A stretch of 64,000 nucleotides of DNA, from the NCBI RefSeq assembly GCF_000330505.1, contig NW_004440169.1, positions 248,001 to 312,000 of the forward strand, read 5' to 3'. Below are positions 61,935 to 64,000 of the stretch, piece after piece. The position numbers and the translations under genes were made by a program. The notes under the pieces were generated by a model that did no database searches, was not told the DNA's origin, and saw only the letters and a list, made by a program, of their open reading frames with translations. Positions within the stretch are counted from its first letter, which is position 1. Each line of letters opens with the position of its first letter. This DNA comes from Entamoeba invadens IP1 (Eukaryota > Evosea > Mastigamoebida > Endamoebidae).

Positions 61935-62635
61935 TTTGTGTGCTTTTTACAGTTCTTTTCGGTCTTTTCTCAATCAGTAAATAATTAATTTGTGTTTTTG
62001 GGTGTGTCAAATACGCCAAAAATTCAGTGGTTTTTGTAAATAGTGAAATGGCAGATATATTGGGATTTTTGTGGCTTTCCACCTTGTTAAGACTTTTCTT
62101 TACTATTATTTGATTAAAAATTTTAACGTTTAGAACCGACTTTTCTTTTGTTTTTTTCTGTTCTAATTGTCTGAAAAATGGTAATTATTACAATATTCAA
62201 AACTTGTATTATTTATTAATTAATACATTATTATTTATGTATAATACTTAAAACTATTATTTTGGATATATTCATGGTTAGACAAATAATTCATTTAATC
62301 AGTTTTTATAATAATTTTTACTGGAATTAATAGTTTACATAAAGCTTTTGTTTAACAAAAAATTATTTTTGGGAATATAAAATATGAAATAATAATAAAT
62401 GTGATGAAAACATTTTGTTTTTTAACTAGCAAATTTATAATTTCTATTTTGTTATTATTATTAATCATTTTACTATAAAATAAGGACAAATTATTTTAAA
62501 TTGTTTAACTATATTACAGAATCCAATGAAATGAAGCTATTTCAATTAATAAATCTAAATTTTTTTGATTAAATCTATATTTTTACTATAAGTCTATTAA
62601 AATTTAATAGTTTTTTATTTAATAAAAAAACTAAA
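61935..62635. other. AT-rich intergenic region
   Basis: Promoter side of the Na+/H+ exchanger followed by low-complexity AT. No gene or clear element is present up to the MITE. Confidence 0.4.
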
Positions 62636-62637
62636 TA

Positions 62638-63556
62638 CAGTATAATCCGTGTTTAATTCCAGTCCGGGTTTAATTAAATAATCGGGTTTAATTCATTCAA
62701 AAATAATTAAACCCGAAGTAAGAAAAAATAATAAAAACGACACTTTTGAGTTTTATTACCATAGTCTTGTTTTTGTTCAAATTTATGTAAAATAATTGGG
62801 TTTTTACCTAAATTAATCAGAATATTTGTTTTTGAATAAAAATGCATTATTTTTGTTTCTTGAACTATTTTTCGGTACTATTACATTATAAATTACTTAT
62901 TATAAAATAATGAATAACTAAAAACGAATATAACAAACTCGAGTTTTATTCGTTTTTATTTATTTAAACAGACTTGTTTCATTATCACCTTAACAAAGTA
63001 TTTGCCGCGAGTGTTTTTTGAAGGAAGTCCATCTTTAAGTCACTGTTTGTGCGTCCCCATGTCACCACTTTCCTCCTCCGTACTGTTTGGACGCTGATGT
63101 GGTTCCCTTTTCAAACGGGGCGTTCCTTGGGATCTGCGCAAGAATAACATTGAAAGTGTGTGAAACGGGTGCACAAACAGACCGCCTGTGCCTTCTTTTT
63201 GATTATCGTCTCACTCGGTTTCCACTGTTTCGAGGTGAATTATCGACACATTTTTAATTCGGGAACCAGACCAATTATTATCCCAAGCTCCCATTTACTA
63301 TAATTTTAATTAAAATATTATATTAAATAGTTAAAAAAACTTTATTTTTAGAGACGATGAAAAAGCCTTTACCATCATCATTTGTTTTTGATTGAATCAA
63401 ATATTTATTAAATAATTATAACTATGAAACTACCGAAAGTTAATTCCATCAATTATTTTTGATTTAAAAATCATTTAAAAAAATTTTCTTGAAAAAAGTG
63501 GAATTAAACCCGATAGTTCCAAAATATTTTAAGTGAATTAAACCCGGATTATACTG
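62638..63556. mobile_element. pogo/mariner-type MITE (919 bp) with TA target duplication
   Basis: The left end is CAGTATAATCCGTGTTTAAT and the right end is the inverted match (ATTAAACCCGGATTATACTG), giving imperfect terminal inverted repeats of about 22 bp. A second subterminal repeat (CGGGTTTAATTC / GAATTAAACCCG) follows inside. Each end abuts TA (62636-62637 and 63557-63558), the classic Tc1/mariner/pogo duplication, and CAGTATAAT resembles pogo-family termini. No transposase frame exists inside, so it is non-autonomous. The interior (about 62999-63285) is GC-richer than the flanks and is repeated outside the element at 63684-63958. Confidence 0.8.
62999..63285 (+). repeat. Diverged repeat, copy A (inside the MITE)
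   Basis: It aligns with 63684-63958. Shared blocks include GTTTTTTGAA, CACTGTTTGTGCGTCCC followed by ATGTCACC, then GTGCCTTCTTTTTGATTATC against AAGCCTTCTTTTCAATGCTC, CTCACTCGGTTTCCACTG against CTTACTCGGTGTCTACTG, and GACACATTTTT against GACATTTTT. The middle is less conserved. No open frame is shared. Confidence 0.75.
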
Positions 63557-63683
63557 TATATTTATAATATTAGAGAAGTTTTTTGTAATTTATAACTAAT
63601 TTATAATTATTAAACTATTAAAATATACTATATAATTCAAAAAAATAGAATCTGCTTTTTTTGCATTCTAACCAAAATAACGT

Positions 63684-63958
63684 GTTTGCAGCGATTGTTT
63701 TTTGAAACACCTCTCAGCCACTGTTTGTGCGTCCCATGTCACCCATTTACTTATTCATACTGTGTGAACACGGATGCATTTCCACCCAGCTTACGAAAGG
63801 TAAGTAAAGGGGAATCCGCGTCAAAGTGGCACAAACTTACTGTTAGATATTGTCTTTATAAGCCTTCTTTTCAATGCTCCGTCTTACTCGGTGTCTACTG
63901 AATTGAAATGACTGTTGACATTTTTCGATATTAAGTAAACATTTGGAACAAGACCAAA
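63684..63958 (+). repeat. Diverged repeat, copy B (outside the MITE)
   Basis: A second copy of the MITE interior in the same orientation, about 130 bp beyond the right terminal repeat. I see no terminal inverted repeats around it. It may be the remains of another insertion, or the ancestral sequence from which the MITE interior was captured. Confidence 0.7.
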
Positions 63959-63967
63959 TGTTTACTT
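63933..63967. repeat. Perfect 14-bp hairpin
   Basis: AAGTAAACATTTGG, a 7-base loop (AACAAGA), then CCAAATGTTTACTT, an exact reverse complement. It overlaps the right end of repeat copy B. It could be the terminal hairpin of that element or a binding palindrome. Confidence 0.85.
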
Positions 63968-64000
63968 TATTTCCTATTTACTTTAATCATAATTTACATA

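Noticed and set aside
1..64000. CRISPR arrays, bacterial operons, ribosome binding sites
   Set aside because: No regularly spaced repeats are present, and the genes have spliceosomal introns and eukaryotic families, so prokaryotic features are not expected.

Overview
This window is nuclear DNA from an amoeba of the genus Entamoeba; E. invadens is my best guess. The evidence is AT-rich intergenic DNA, short 5' regions with GAAC-like motifs, mostly intronless genes, small introns that start GTTTGT and usually end TAG, and typical Entamoeba protein families. These include a transmembrane kinase (TMK) with CXXC repeats, TLDc proteins, F-box-like/LRR proteins and multidomain Ras/Rho GEFs. The species is an inference and was not tested by search.

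Layout. Positions 1-9.8 kb are a gene-poor AT desert holding decayed remnants: an unidentified dead gene (1695-2061), a broken S-adenosylmethionine synthetase (2142-2976), a small membrane ORF butted against it, and a heavily decayed unknown gene (about 3780-4690). Next come a giant kinase-less TMK-like surface protein (9864-15368), a TLDc protein (15793-16722), two tandem RCC1-DH-REM-CDC25 GEF paralogues (17449-20286 and 20749-23574), an unknown helical protein (23939-25327) and, on the minus strand, a DEAD-box-like protein whose catalytic motifs are all degenerate (25433-26953). An F-box/multi-membrane-span protein (27376-28413), a 2611-residue TMK receptor kinase (29856-37691) and a second F-box/multi-span protein (37891-39312) follow.

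The next block is a three-exon DOCK-family GEF (39452-46245, minus), a VPS35-like retromer subunit (46948-49233, minus), a two-exon MADS-box factor (50217-51212), an unknown protein (51341-51961, minus), a two-exon CCDC25 homologue (53779-54483) and a two-exon RING/TRAF-like protein (55006-55773). Two convergent F-box-like/LRR proteins (55925-58315 plus, 58364-59908 minus) and a two-exon Na+/H+ exchanger (60181-61934, minus) complete the genes. The right end holds a 919-bp pogo/mariner-type MITE with a TA target duplication and a second diverged copy of its interior.

Functionally the window is rich in signalling and membrane-traffic genes: a receptor kinase and its kinase-less relative, two Ras/Rho-type GEFs, a DOCK GEF, retromer, an organellar Na+/H+ exchanger and several ubiquitin-type adaptors. 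No operons are expected in this lineage, so neighbours are independent units. Seven introns were reconstructed by reading across exons. Several open frames begin upstream of their first ATG at TTG or GTG triplets, and starts were moved to ATG accordingly.
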